Origin: Methanococcus voltae
GTDB taxonomy: Archaea; AGJL01; Methanococci; Methanococcales; Methanococcaceae
Direction of reading: 5' to 3'
NCBI RefSeq assembly: GCF_017875395.1
Contig: NZ_JAGGMO010000005.1
Coordinates: 105,747-169,746, forward strand
Length of the DNA stretch: 64,000 nucleotides
The notes beneath the pieces are model-generated. The model saw only the letters and a list, made by a program, of their open reading frames with translations, made no database searches and had not been told where the DNA came from. Positions within the stretch are counted from its first letter, which is position 1, and every line of letters starts with the position of its first letter. Position numbers and translations under genes: made by a program. This document shows, one piece after another, positions 28,352-37,140 of the stretch.

Positions 28352-29539
28352 ATGAAATTGAAAGATGTTATTTATTTCTCTGGGCGTAACATGATTCAAA
28401 AGAAAACCCAGAGCCTTTTAACGATTATTGGTATTGTTATCGGGATAATGGCAATTGTTAGTTTAATATCTCTCGGATATGGTGTTCAAAGCTACATACA
28501 AGATAGTATTACGAGTGTAGGAGCTAATATAGTATCCGTTTATTCTAAAGGTCTCGGAGCAACTGGTACAGTTGTTGAATTTGACAAAAATGACGTAAGA
28601 GTTGTAGAAAAAGTTCGGGGCGTAGAGTCGGTGATGTACGGCTCGCTGAAAGGGGCGAATGTGGAATTTAAGAAAGGAGAGGAACAATTTTTAACCGTTA
28701 ATGGTGTTGACCCCTCTCAATATACAAGAATATATTCCGAAGCCCTAAAGTATAATTTAGAAAGTGGCAGATGGTTAAAAGATGGTGACAAATCTGTCTG
28801 TATCATAGGAAATGGAGTAGCACATGACACTTACGAGAGGGATGTTAAGGTAGGGGACAAATTGATAATATCCGACAAAAAATACAAAGTAGTTGGGATA
28901 TTAGAAGAAGTAGGTGACCCTGGAGAAGCTAAAACCCTCGTAATACCTCGGGAATCAAGCGAATTATTTGATTCTGACAAATATCAATATATAATAGCTT
29001 ATGTGAAAGATGTTGATGAGGTAGAACGAATAGCTGAAGATATGAGGGAAGATCTTGAAGATGAGAGAAATGAGGATGATTTTCAAGTCTATACGGCTCA
29101 AAATATTGCCGAACAAGTTTCTAACATTTTTGGAGTCTTTACAATGTTTTTAGTTGGTGTAGCGAGCATATCTTTAATTGTAGGTGCAGTGGGTATTTCT
29201 AACACCATGCACATGAGTATATTAGAACGTAGAAAAGATATAGGTATATTAAAAGCCATAGGCGCCGAAAACAGCACAATATTAAAAATATTCGTTGTAG
29301 AAGCTGGTTTCCTTGGATTGGTGGGGGGAATAGCTGGTACGATATTGGGAATTATTATTGCTAAGGTTGCAGAGTATATTGCGTCAGGTGCGGGTTATGG
29401 ATATATAAAAGCCTGGATAACTCCCGAATTAATACTTAGCGTTCTTGCATTCTCATTCATTGTAGGTGTACTAAGTGGTTACTTCCCATCAAGAAGTGGT
29501 GCCAAATTAGACCCTATTCAAACATTGCGTGGAGATTAA
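28352..29539 (+). CDS. MacB/FtsX-type ABC transporter permease
   Basis: 395 residues. An N-terminal span (SLLTIIGIVIGIMAIVSLISLGYG), a periplasm-side MacB_PCD domain of about 200 residues and three C-terminal spans follow. The latter include FGVFTMFLVGVASISLIVGAVGISNTMHMSILERRKDIGILKAIGA, the FtsX cytoplasmic signature. PSRSGAKLDPIQTLRGD closes the protein, as in MacB permeases. GGTGG precedes the ATG. The ATPase follows after 160 bases. The system likely moves or mechanically releases an envelope component. Confidence 0.88.
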   Translation: MKLKDVIYFSGRNMIQKKTQSLLTIIGIVIGIMAIVSLISLGYGVQSYIQDSITSVGANIVSVYSKGLGATGTVVEFDKNDVRVVEKVRGVESVMYGSLKGANVEFKKGEEQFLTVNGVDPSQYTRIYSEALKYNLESGRWLKDGDKSVCIIGNGVAHDTYERDVKVGDKLIISDKKYKVVGILEEVGDPGEAKTLVIPRESSELFDSDKYQYIIAYVKDVDEVERIAEDMREDLEDERNEDDFQVYTAQNIAEQVSNIFGVFTMFLVGVASISLIVGAVGISNTMHMSILERRKDIGILKAIGAENSTILKIFVVEAGFLGLVGGIAGTILGIIIAKVAEYIASGAGYGYIKAWITPELILSVLAFSFIVGVLSGYFPSRSGAKLDPIQTLRGD

Positions 29540-29698
29540 GAATTTAAAATATATATTTTAAATAATATATAATTAAATTCGCTATTTTTTTATTTTTTTT
29601 ATTTTCAATCAAAACATATTAAATGTATTAAATTCAAAATAATATATGCGATAAATGTAATTAGAGTATAAAATTTTAAAGTATTTTAAAGTGGGATT

Positions 29699-30565
29699 AT
29701 GGAAAGCGATACGCTAGCAAAAGAAACTAATGAAGAGCAGAGTTTAAAAAATAACTTTGACAATAATAAGCACGATGGCGAATTATATACTGAAAGAGAA
29801 TATTGCAAAAAAATATTAGATGTTTCATACAACCCCTATGAAGGCTTCCATCCTGCTACTGAAAAAGATGATGAAGGGAAAAAAGTTTTTATTGATGCCA
29901 AAAAAATCTGCAGAATATTTGGTACAGACGTTAAAACAAAAGTTCTGGAGGATGTTAATCTTAAGATATATGAAAAAGAGTTTGTAATGATATTAGGACC
30001 TAGTGGGTGTGGTAAAACAACTCTAATGAACATATTGGGATTATTAGATACGCCTTCTTCGGGGAAATTGTCTATTAGCGGTAAATTAACTCTGAATATG
30101 ACAGAGAGTGAAAGAGCCGTATTTAGACGTAAAATAGGCGGTTTCATATTTCAACAGTTCCATTTAATAAACACTTTGACAGCTTTACAGAATGTCGAGT
30201 TACCGATGGTCTTGGATAATTTGGAAACGGAACCAAGAACGCAAAGAGCTATGAAACTATTAAATTTAGTAGGTTTAAAAGGAAAAGAACATAATAGGCC
30301 GTCTCAATTATCCGGCGGACAACAACAAAGAGTTGCGATAGCTAGGGCGTTATCTAATAAACCAAAAATATTATTTGCCGATGAACCTACGGGTAATTTA
30401 GATAGTGTAAGTGGTAAACAAGTTATGAAGCTTATAAAAGAGTTACACGACCAAGGTATAACTATTATTATGGTTACACACGACAGTACGCTTTTAAAAT
30501 ATGCCACAAAAGTTATTAGAATGAAAGATGGACGAATAGAACAATTATTACAGAGAGACGATTAA
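29699..30565 (+). CDS. MacB/LolD-type ABC transporter ATPase
   Basis: 288 residues. The first 65 are an acidic extension not usual in LolD/MacB ATPases. The ATPase core shows Walker A GPSGCGKTTL (near 102), the LolD-type Q loop with FIFQQFHLI, the signature LSGGQQQRVAIARAL, Walker B ILFADEPTGNLD and the switch histidine in VTHD. GTGGGAT precedes the ATG. It pairs with the permease just upstream. The N-terminal extension could bind a partner. Confidence 0.9.
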   Translation: MESDTLAKETNEEQSLKNNFDNNKHDGELYTEREYCKKILDVSYNPYEGFHPATEKDDEGKKVFIDAKKICRIFGTDVKTKVLEDVNLKIYEKEFVMILGPSGCGKTTLMNILGLLDTPSSGKLSISGKLTLNMTESERAVFRRKIGGFIFQQFHLINTLTALQNVELPMVLDNLETEPRTQRAMKLLNLVGLKGKEHNRPSQLSGGQQQRVAIARALSNKPKILFADEPTGNLDSVSGKQVMKLIKELHDQGITIIMVTHDSTLLKYATKVIRMKDGRIEQLLQRDD

Positions 30566-30678
30566 AAAAATAAAAAATATGCTAATTATAATAAAAAGAT
30601 AAAAAAATAAAAATAAAAAATATATGCTAGAATATAAAATAAAAAATATAATTTATTTTAATTTAAATTTTTAGTTTT

Positions 30679-31506
30679 TTAACATGTAAGGTCATTGTGT
30701 TCTACAGATAAGTAGAGCTGTCCTTTAGGTTTGTTGTTTACGAAATCACCGATGTATTTGTAGTATGTACCTTTTACTGGTGTTCCTTCGTCTTTTTTAG
30801 TTAATTTAATAACTGGGTCTTCAACAATTCCTTCGTATTCAAAAGATGGCAATTTGGATTTTAAAGGGCCATTTATTACAATAGCTCCTTTTAACATTTC
30901 CCCGCCTGCTCTTCCTTCAACTTCTCCGTTAATCATAATAATTCCACCGTTTTGGTGAACACCTGGCATGATTTTACAATTTCCATTTACTATGATTAAA
31001 CCTTTTTTCATGTATTCACCGATTTCGGTTCCTACATTTCCGTTGATGGTAATTTTACCGCCACTCATTCCTCTCCAATCTCCCCTGTAAGCTGAACCTA
31101 CGTAATCTTTTGCATCACCGTTGATTATAACCTCTCCACCTTTCAAGTTTTGAGCAACCCAACATTCTGCATTACCGTTTACAGTAACTTTACCGCTTTT
31201 CATTTCAGCTCCCACATACATTCCAGCGTCACCGTTTACAACGATTTCTCCGCCTTCCATTTTTTCGCCGATTCTCTTTAATTTCATTGAAGAACCATTG
31301 ATTGTAACTTTTGGAGTGATTATAGCGTCATTTTCCTCGATATTTAGATTAAATAATTCTTCTACGGAAATTTTTTTATTTCCTTGAGGTAATTCAATCT
31401 TTTTGATTTCTTCAGCACTCATTTCCTGGAGTTTAACAGGTAATAAACTGTCTAATTCTACAGGTACGTCAATATCTTTTTTAACCGTAAATACAATTTC
31501 TTTCAT
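30679..31506 (-). CDS. fwdC: Formylmethanofuran dehydrogenase subunit C
   Basis: Subunit of the complex that reduces CO2 onto methanofuran, the first step of methanogenesis. The 275 residues are a GXGXG-type beta-helix, with repeated MEGGEIVVNGDAG, MKSGKVTVNGNAE, LKGGEVIINGDAK and MSGGKITINGNVG turns, also found in glutamate synthase alpha. GGGTGA precedes the ATG. It is the last gene of the local F-G-D-A-C order. In the classic fwd operon fwdB comes next, but here the next gene converges on the other strand. Confidence 0.94.
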   Translation of the reverse strand: MKEIVFTVKKDIDVPVELDSLLPVKLQEMSAEEIKKIELPQGNKKISVEELFNLNIEENDAIITPKVTINGSSMKLKRIGEKMEGGEIVVNGDAGMYVGAEMKSGKVTVNGNAECWVAQNLKGGEVIINGDAKDYVGSAYRGDWRGMSGGKITINGNVGTEIGEYMKKGLIIVNGNCKIMPGVHQNGGIIMINGEVEGRAGGEMLKGAIVINGPLKSKLPSFEYEGIVEDPVIKLTKKDEGTPVKGTYYKYIGDFVNNKPKGQLYLSVEHNDLTC

Positions 31507-31742
31507 TATCTCACCCGTTATTTGGTGATTATTTAATAATTTGAATATATTTTTAATATATTTTGAATATTAATAATCGCATTATTGGTATTGTAATATT
31601 ACAATTATTATTTGAGTTATTTAGTTGATTTTTAATTTTTAATTTTTAAGCTTTAATCATTAATTTTTAGTTATTTATTTTATATTATTAAAAAAATTAA
31701 ATTAGAAATTTCTAATAATTTTTAATTTCAATTTCAATTATT

Positions 31743-33446
31743 TTATTTGATTTCTGTAGCATCGATGTTTATAGGTTCCCATTGGTTAGCGTAAGCTTCT
31801 TGAACTGGGTAGTTTTCGATGTTAACTGAGTAGTATTTCTTAAATCTTGGCTCTAAATCTTTCATCAATTCAGCTTCTAATTCTTCGTTTATTTTAGCAT
31901 CTACGTAGATTGTATTACCGAATACTTCCTTAACAACGTTTCCGTCTTTAACCACTATGTCACCGTCTTTAAATACGTAATTTGCTTCAAGGAACGCTTT
32001 TTCAATCTTTTTACCGTTTTTCTCTTCTGGATCAATGTCATAGATTGCTAAGTCTGCTCTTGCACCTAAACCTAAGTGTCCTCTATCGTCACTTAAACCG
32101 AGTACTTTTGAAGTGTTAGCTCTTGTAATTTTAGCTATTTCGTACATGGTGTACTCTCTATCTGTATCGGTTATGTGGCTTTTTTGAGCTGCCCATTTGT
32201 GAACTCTATTTTCAATCCAGTCTTTTCTGTATTGTTCACTGATTAACCAAGCGATAACTCTTGGGTATCTGATGAATGGTCCTGCGTTAGGGTGGTCAGT
32301 TGTTAAAATAACTTTATCGGAATTAGCATGTAAGAATAAATCTAAACCGATAGCCCATTGTAATGAGTAAACAGGTCCTTTTGGTGAGTAGATGAAAGGA
32401 ACTACCCCGGAACCGGTTTCGAGCTCAACGTCACAGTTTGCCCATTTTAAACCATTGGTCATGTGTAAATCGTATTCCATTGGCCCGTCTGCAGTCATTG
32501 TGGTTGTTTCGTCGAGTGTAATTTGACCGATATCGACCATTAAGTGGTCGTGCTTATTTACGTATTCAGCTACTTCTACACCTTTACTTACACAGTCTTT
32601 CCAGCTTGTACCGCCGTAAGAGTGGAATTGTACGTGTGTATTGTAGTAAACGGTATCTCTTTTACCATGTTTAGGTTTTGCTTTGATATCTTTTACACAG
32701 TCCATTGTATCGAGTGTAGTTTCCCAGTTTCCAGGGTGACCTAAGTTATTAGGGTGCACGTGGATTGAGTGAGGAAGACCTAACATCTCGTTTACTTGTG
32801 CCAAACCTCTTACAACGTCTCTTGGTGTGATTCCAAAGTAAGGGATTTCGTCATCTAAACCGTGAACGTTTTTACCCCAACCCCAAGCTTCAGTTCCTCC
32901 AGGGTTAACGATTTTAATTGCAAATCCTCTTGTAGCTTTTAAAAGCCAAGCTACATAAGCAGCACACATGTTTAAATCGCCGTTTTTTAAGTATTCTAAA
33001 ACCATCCAGTTGTTACCGAATAAGGGCATAGCTGCTTTATCAATTTGAGGTAAGTCTACAAACTCTTCGTGGGTGTGTCTTGCAATTAAAGGTGGCATAG
33101 CTGCTTCAATAACTGTTGTGTAACCCATACCGGAGTATTGGTAGCCTGTTTTGTAAGTTGAAGGTACTGAGAATCCGGAACCTTTTCTTAAGCCTTCTTT
33201 TTGCCATACGTCTTTTTTACTGTCTTCAGGTCTTAATGTCCTACCCGTATTTACCTTAGCTCCTGCAATGTGACTGTGTGAGTCGACACCACCAGGCATT
33301 ACGATTTTATTACTTGCATCAAGTACAGTAGCATTGTTGGAAACTTTTTCCACAATTCTACCATCTTTAACGCAGATATCCATTTTTTCGCCATCTACTT
33401 TATTTGTAGGGTCGTATACGGTACCATTTTTAATAATGTATTCCAT
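31743..33446 (-). CDS. fwdA: Formylmethanofuran dehydrogenase subunit A (amidohydrolase)
   Basis: Catalyses condensation of formate, delivered by an internal tunnel, with methanofuran at a binuclear zinc site. Visible ligands are GVDSHSHIAG (His-x-His), the lysine in FAIKIVNPGG that is carboxylated in this family, HVHPNNLG, the later THVQFHSYG and TTDHPNAG with the aspartate. I start at ATG 33446, after GGGTGAT; the longer frame from 33479 adds eleven residues and overlaps the site. About 567 residues, normal length. Confidence 0.95.
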   Translation of the reverse strand: MEYIIKNGTVYDPTNKVDGEKMDICVKDGRIVEKVSNNATVLDASNKIVMPGGVDSHSHIAGAKVNTGRTLRPEDSKKDVWQKEGLRKGSGFSVPSTYKTGYQYSGMGYTTVIEAAMPPLIARHTHEEFVDLPQIDKAAMPLFGNNWMVLEYLKNGDLNMCAAYVAWLLKATRGFAIKIVNPGGTEAWGWGKNVHGLDDEIPYFGITPRDVVRGLAQVNEMLGLPHSIHVHPNNLGHPGNWETTLDTMDCVKDIKAKPKHGKRDTVYYNTHVQFHSYGGTSWKDCVSKGVEVAEYVNKHDHLMVDIGQITLDETTTMTADGPMEYDLHMTNGLKWANCDVELETGSGVVPFIYSPKGPVYSLQWAIGLDLFLHANSDKVILTTDHPNAGPFIRYPRVIAWLISEQYRKDWIENRVHKWAAQKSHITDTDREYTMYEIAKITRANTSKVLGLSDDRGHLGLGARADLAIYDIDPEEKNGKKIEKAFLEANYVFKDGDIVVKDGNVVKEVFGNTIYVDAKINEELEAELMKDLEPRFKKYYSVNIENYPVQEAYANQWEPINIDATEIK

Positions 33447-33719
33447 GAAATCACCCTTGAATATTTTTATAATATTCAAATTTATTGTATTTATTGTATT
33501 TCTTAATATTTTGAATATTTTGAATATTTTGATTATGGATGTAATTAATAATTTAAGGTCATTTAGTTGATATTTTTTTGAATTGTTTGATTTTTATGAT
33601 CAATTAATGATATGTTAATTTTTATAAAACTTTTTAATGAAACTAATGGGGTTTACCATACTAATTTATCAAATAACTATTAAATAACTATTAAATAACT
33701 ATTAAATAATTATCAAAAT

Positions 33720-34106
33720 TTATTCGATGTATGCTTGTCTCATTAATTCGGTCATCATTAAAACTTTTTTATCGGTTTTTTCAACATCTACTGCAATAGG
33801 TCCTTTGAATGATGGCATAGCAGTACTTTCCGTATCTGGGAGTACAATCCTGTTTGCCCATGGCCCCATTGGTATAAATATCATTCCTGCAGGGGCTTCT
33901 TCTTTGGTTGTCATTACACTTACTACGACGTCACCGTATTCTGAGGTAACTTCGATATTGTCACCATCTCTAACGCCCAATTTTAGCATATCGCTACCGT
34001 TCATGTAACAAACTGCCGCAGCATTTTTATAAAGTTCTAAATTTTTGCCTGCTTCTATGGCTTCACCTTGCCATATGGTTCTACCCGTATTTAGCATGAA
34101 TTTCAT
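33720..34106 (-). CDS. fwdD: Formylmethanofuran dehydrogenase subunit D
   Basis: 128 residues forming the molybdopterin dinucleotide-binding domain that, with FwdB, holds the tungsten or molybdenum cofactor. LNTGRTIWQGEAIEAGK, the AAVCYMNGSDMLKLGVRDGD block and the IFIPMGPWANRIV segment are typical. GGTGAT precedes the ATG. It lies between fwdG and fwdA with gaps of about 270 bases on both sides, long for an operon but usual in this AT-rich genome. Confidence 0.92.
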   Translation of the reverse strand: MKFMLNTGRTIWQGEAIEAGKNLELYKNAAAVCYMNGSDMLKLGVRDGDNIEVTSEYGDVVVSVMTTKEEAPAGMIFIPMGPWANRIVLPDTESTAMPSFKGPIAVDVEKTDKKVLMMTELMRQAYIE

Positions 34107-34374
34107 ATCATCACCTATTCGGCTAATAACCGTTACTTATTAACCAAATTATTTTATGATTAGTATCTTATGAGTATTTTAAGCTTAAATCTTAATTAAT
34201 AAAATTTTAGTTGATTATATTTCTTTTTTGACATTTTAAAGGATTATGAAATAGGATAATAATTAATTTATGAATTACACCGCTATACTTCAAAAATTAA
34301 ATTTTTATTTTATTTATTTTAATTATTCATTCGATTTATTTTAATTATTTATTTTAAGTAATTATCTGAATTAC

Positions 34375-34620
34375 TTATTTTTTGATAATTTCAAGTTCTA
34401 TTGCATCAACGGGGCAAGCTTCAATACAAGCACCGCAACCACCGCATAACTCAGGTTTTAAAACGGTTACTACCCCATTTTCAATTCTCATTATCAATTT
34501 TTCGTCACTACTTGGACCTTTGCCACCGAATACATCAGCGTCTTGTGCGTTTACAGGGCAAGCTACAACACAGTTTCCGCAACCGTGGCATCTTTCAGGG
34601 TACACTTTAAGACTGTACAT
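34375..34620 (-). CDS. fwdG: Formylmethanofuran dehydrogenase subunit G (ferredoxin)
   Basis: 81 residues with two [4Fe-4S] motifs, CHGCGNCVVACPVNA and CGGCGACIEACPVDA, separated by about 30 residues. It passes electrons between the polyferredoxin and the catalytic subunits. GGTGAT precedes the ATG. The position between fwdF and fwdD fixes the identity. Confidence 0.92.
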   Translation of the reverse strand: MYSLKVYPERCHGCGNCVVACPVNAQDADVFGGKGPSSDEKLIMRIENGVVTVLKPELCGGCGACIEACPVDAIELEIIKK

Positions 34621-34735
34621 TTAATCACCTTTATGTATTACGTATAATTGTTAGGGCGTATGATTACTCATACTTTTTTTATTCTCTTAAATCTAAATAA
34701 TTAAACAAATTAGTTTAACAGATTAGTTTAACAAA

Positions 34736-35791
34736 TTATTTTAATAATTTTGAGAATGCTTTTTCCCAAGCTGGTGCTTTTGCATCAGTCATGTTTATTT
34801 TTGTTCTCTTAACATCCAATGCACTTACTGGACAAGCGTGTGTACAAGCTCCACATAAAACACATACATCTTGGTTAACTTCAACTCTTGGAGGAATTTC
34901 TCCTTGCTTTTCTGATTTAGGGAATACTAATGCGTTACATGGACATACTGAAATACATGCACCACAAGCGTTACAAGCTTTTTCGTTAACGATTAATTCT
35001 CCTTCGAAAGGCTTTTGAACTTCGATAGCGTCTTTTGGACAGATGTTAGCACACCATCCGCAGGTTACACATACTTCTTTATCAATGGTTGTTTGTCCTT
35101 TGATTTCTTTGTAGAGTTCTGGTTTTGGAATTCTGTTTGCTAATGGACACTTGTAACAGATTGCTTCAATAGCATTGTGTGGACAAGCTTTTTCACATAC
35201 TTTACAGTATACACAAGCATCAGTATCTACAACGATGTCTTTGTATGGTTTTAAGGTTTTTGAGTTTAAATCGTTTGGTATTAATTCGATAGCGTCTGCA
35301 GGACAGTATTCTGCACAGATACCACATAATACACACTTGTCATTAAAGCTAATTTCACCTAAAACGAGTGTTTTTCTTTCAGGAAGTTCTCTTTCAACTT
35401 CGATAGCACATTGTGGACATACGATTTCACATTGTTCACACAATACACACTTGTCTTGGTTTAATTCAATGTCTCTTTTTATTTTTGGGTATTGTTCCAT
35501 TTCTTTGATTGATTTGCCGTTGATTGACAAGTTCATTGCATCAAATGGACAAGCACAAGCACACATACCACATAATACACATTTTTCGGAGATATCTAAT
35601 TTATCCGCTTCGATGTCTCCCTTGAAGATAGCACCTAAAGGTCCCATATCTATAGCTTTTGTTGGGCAAATTTCGCTACAAATTCCGCAACCAACACAAA
35701 CACAATCTTCCCATTTTAAGATTCTGCTTTCAACGCCCTCTCTTTTAATTTGGATGACGCCGTCATTTTGGTCTTTAATAACATTTTTCAT
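34736..35791 (-). CDS. fwdF: Formylmethanofuran dehydrogenase polyferredoxin subunit F
   Basis: 351 residues with eight C-x2-C-x2-C-x3-C-P motifs: CVGCGICSEICP, CVLCGMCACACP, CVLCEQCEIVCP, CVLCGICAEYCP, CVYCKVCEKACP, CVTCGWCANICP, CNACGACISVCP and CVLCGACTHACP. Eight [4Fe-4S] clusters are expected, an electron wire between complexes. A strong GGAGG precedes the ATG. This is the first fwd gene here; upstream on the same strand is the helix-turn-helix/ferredoxin gene. Confidence 0.94.
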   Translation of the reverse strand: MKNVIKDQNDGVIQIKREGVESRILKWEDCVCVGCGICSEICPTKAIDMGPLGAIFKGDIEADKLDISEKCVLCGMCACACPFDAMNLSINGKSIKEMEQYPKIKRDIELNQDKCVLCEQCEIVCPQCAIEVERELPERKTLVLGEISFNDKCVLCGICAEYCPADAIELIPNDLNSKTLKPYKDIVVDTDACVYCKVCEKACPHNAIEAICYKCPLANRIPKPELYKEIKGQTTIDKEVCVTCGWCANICPKDAIEVQKPFEGELIVNEKACNACGACISVCPCNALVFPKSEKQGEIPPRVEVNQDVCVLCGACTHACPVSALDVKRTKINMTDAKAPAWEKAFSKLLK

Positions 35792-36286
35792 TATATGCCT
35801 CCATCCATATGTATAATTACAACGAATAAGTATTATGACTTGCTAACTAACGGTATTTTATGTATATTTAGCTAAGTTATCATAATAAAAATATTAAAAT
35901 TGTATTTTGTGGGTTATATAATAGTAAATATATTTTATTGATATTCGGATATTGGTATTTCATTGATATTTCATTGATATTTGATGTCATAAAAAATATT
36001 AATAATGCAAATTTTAAAAATATATTAATTTACCGTAGTAATATCGGTCAACAGTTAAATTATATCCATAAATTTATATATTTCTATATAGTTCATTTAA
36101 ATTTTAATTCATATAATAATTTTATAATAATTTTATAATAATTTTATAATAATTTTATAATAATATTTATGAATTATTTTGGTTTTAATCTTTACGATTA
36201 ATAGTTAGGTATCTACAATCTTACAACATATTTGCTATAATTGATACAAATTATATATCAAGTCAAATCAATCACGAATGACACGA
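35792..36286. other. Intergenic region upstream of fwdF
   Basis: 495 AT-rich bases, likely carrying the fwd promoter. Five tandem copies of a 12-base AATTTTATAATA unit lie at 36113-36164. A 66-codon plus-strand frame at 35938-36138 has no ribosome binding site and is not called. Confidence 0.5.
36113..36164 (+). repeat. 12-bp tandem repeat AATTTTATAATA, about four to five copies
   Basis: Near-perfect copies in a row, 325 bases upstream of fwdF. On composition alone it is a slippage-prone minisatellite. Confidence 0.75.
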
Positions 36287-36772
36287 CTATTCAAAATCTT
36301 GGGAAATTAACTCAAATTTTGGTTCTCCCGTACTTTTGAACCGTATTGCTGAAACAGGGCACTCATCAATACAATAGCCACATAAAACGCATGCTTCGTG
36401 GTCTATAGAAATACCGATATTATCGTTAGTGCTTACTGCGTCATAAGGACACTCTAAACACTTTCCACAACCTATGCAAGCATTTGATTTGTAGATAATA
36501 GCAATATTGTACAAAGAATTGATTAATTTCTTAGTAAGTTGTTTATTATCACTCAATGAACTTATTATGGGTATGCTTAACTCCATTGGTAATTTAACAA
36601 TCTTTTCAGAAACTTCAATTACTTTCCTGGAGGGATACCTACCATGCAAATAATGGGAAACGATTGAGCGATCCATATCAAGATAGTCGGCAATTTCACG
36701 TTGTAATTTACCTTCTTTTCTTAAATTTAGAGCTACTATCGCTTTAATCCCTGACAATATATGTTCTGGCAT
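36287..36772 (-). CDS. Helix-turn-helix regulator fused to two-cluster ferredoxin
   Basis: 161 residues. An N-terminal helix-turn-helix (GKLQREIADYLDMDRSIVSH, 21-40) precedes two cysteine motifs. The second is canonical (C128, C131, C134, C138). The first is C99-x2-C102-x2-C105-x2-C108-P, one residue short of the usual x3. The architecture suggests an iron-sulfur sensing regulator of the fwd genes downstream. It occupies the place of fwdH in the M. thermautotrophicus fwdHFGDACB order, but I cannot tell whether it is homologous. Repeated GAGTTA-CTAACATA sites lie upstream. Confidence 0.78.
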   Translation of the reverse strand: MPEHILSGIKAIVALNLRKEGKLQREIADYLDMDRSIVSHYLHGRYPSRKVIEVSEKIVKLPMELSIPIISSLSDNKQLTKKLINSLYNIAIIYKSNACIGCGKCLECPYDAVSTNDNIGISIDHEACVLCGYCIDECPVSAIRFKSTGEPKFELISQDFE

Positions 36773-36864
36773 ACTTTCATCTCGTGTGAGTCATATACAT
36801 ATAGTACCGTACACTATATAAATAATTCTTCTAAATTCAAGTCGAAAACTATATATATTAGTAT

Positions 36865-36880
36865 GAGTTAGGCTAACATA
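36865..36880. promoter_or_regulatory. Candidate operator GAGTTAGGCTAACATA
   Basis: Contains the near-palindrome GTTAGGCTAAC. It lies about 90 bases upstream of the HTH-ferredoxin start and is repeated at 37080-37095. Confidence 0.45.
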
Positions 36881-37079
36881 TTTTTTAAGAGAACTTAAAA
36901 ATAAAATTTTTGAAAGAAAAAGATTTCGAGAGTTTTAATGAAATTTAAGAGTGATTAACGCGTATTATAATGTTAATGTATACTAGTTACATCAATCGAT
37001 AAAACTGTAAGTAAATTTTGTAAAATTTTACGAAAATTTTGGTAAACTTAATAAAAAAAATATAATTTTAAGTATATGT

Positions 37080-37095
37080 GAGTTAACCTAACATA
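37080..37095. promoter_or_regulatory. Candidate operator GAGTTAACCTAACATA
   Basis: Identical to the site at 36865-36880 except for two central bases. Both are preceded by TATG or TATGT. Confidence 0.42.
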
Positions 37096-37140
37096 AAAAA
37101 TAATTATAAAAATTATAGAAAGGGGGATTTGTGGTTATAA

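Larger units (their letters stand above)
36773..37140. other. Region upstream of the HTH-ferredoxin gene
   Basis: 368 bases. It holds two copies of a GAGTTA-N2-CTAACATA sequence (36865-36880 and 37080-37095) and a TATA-like TTTATATAG on the minus strand near 36810-36822. No protein gene is supported. Confidence 0.5.

Noticed and set aside
35175..35816. 213-codon plus-strand frame opposite fwdF
   Set aside because: It is a shadow of the cysteine-rich fwdF codons, which read as eight perfect ferredoxin motifs on the minus strand.
35938..36138. 66-codon plus-strand frame upstream of fwdF
   Set aside because: No ribosome binding site and residues set by AT content; it overlaps a tandem repeat region.
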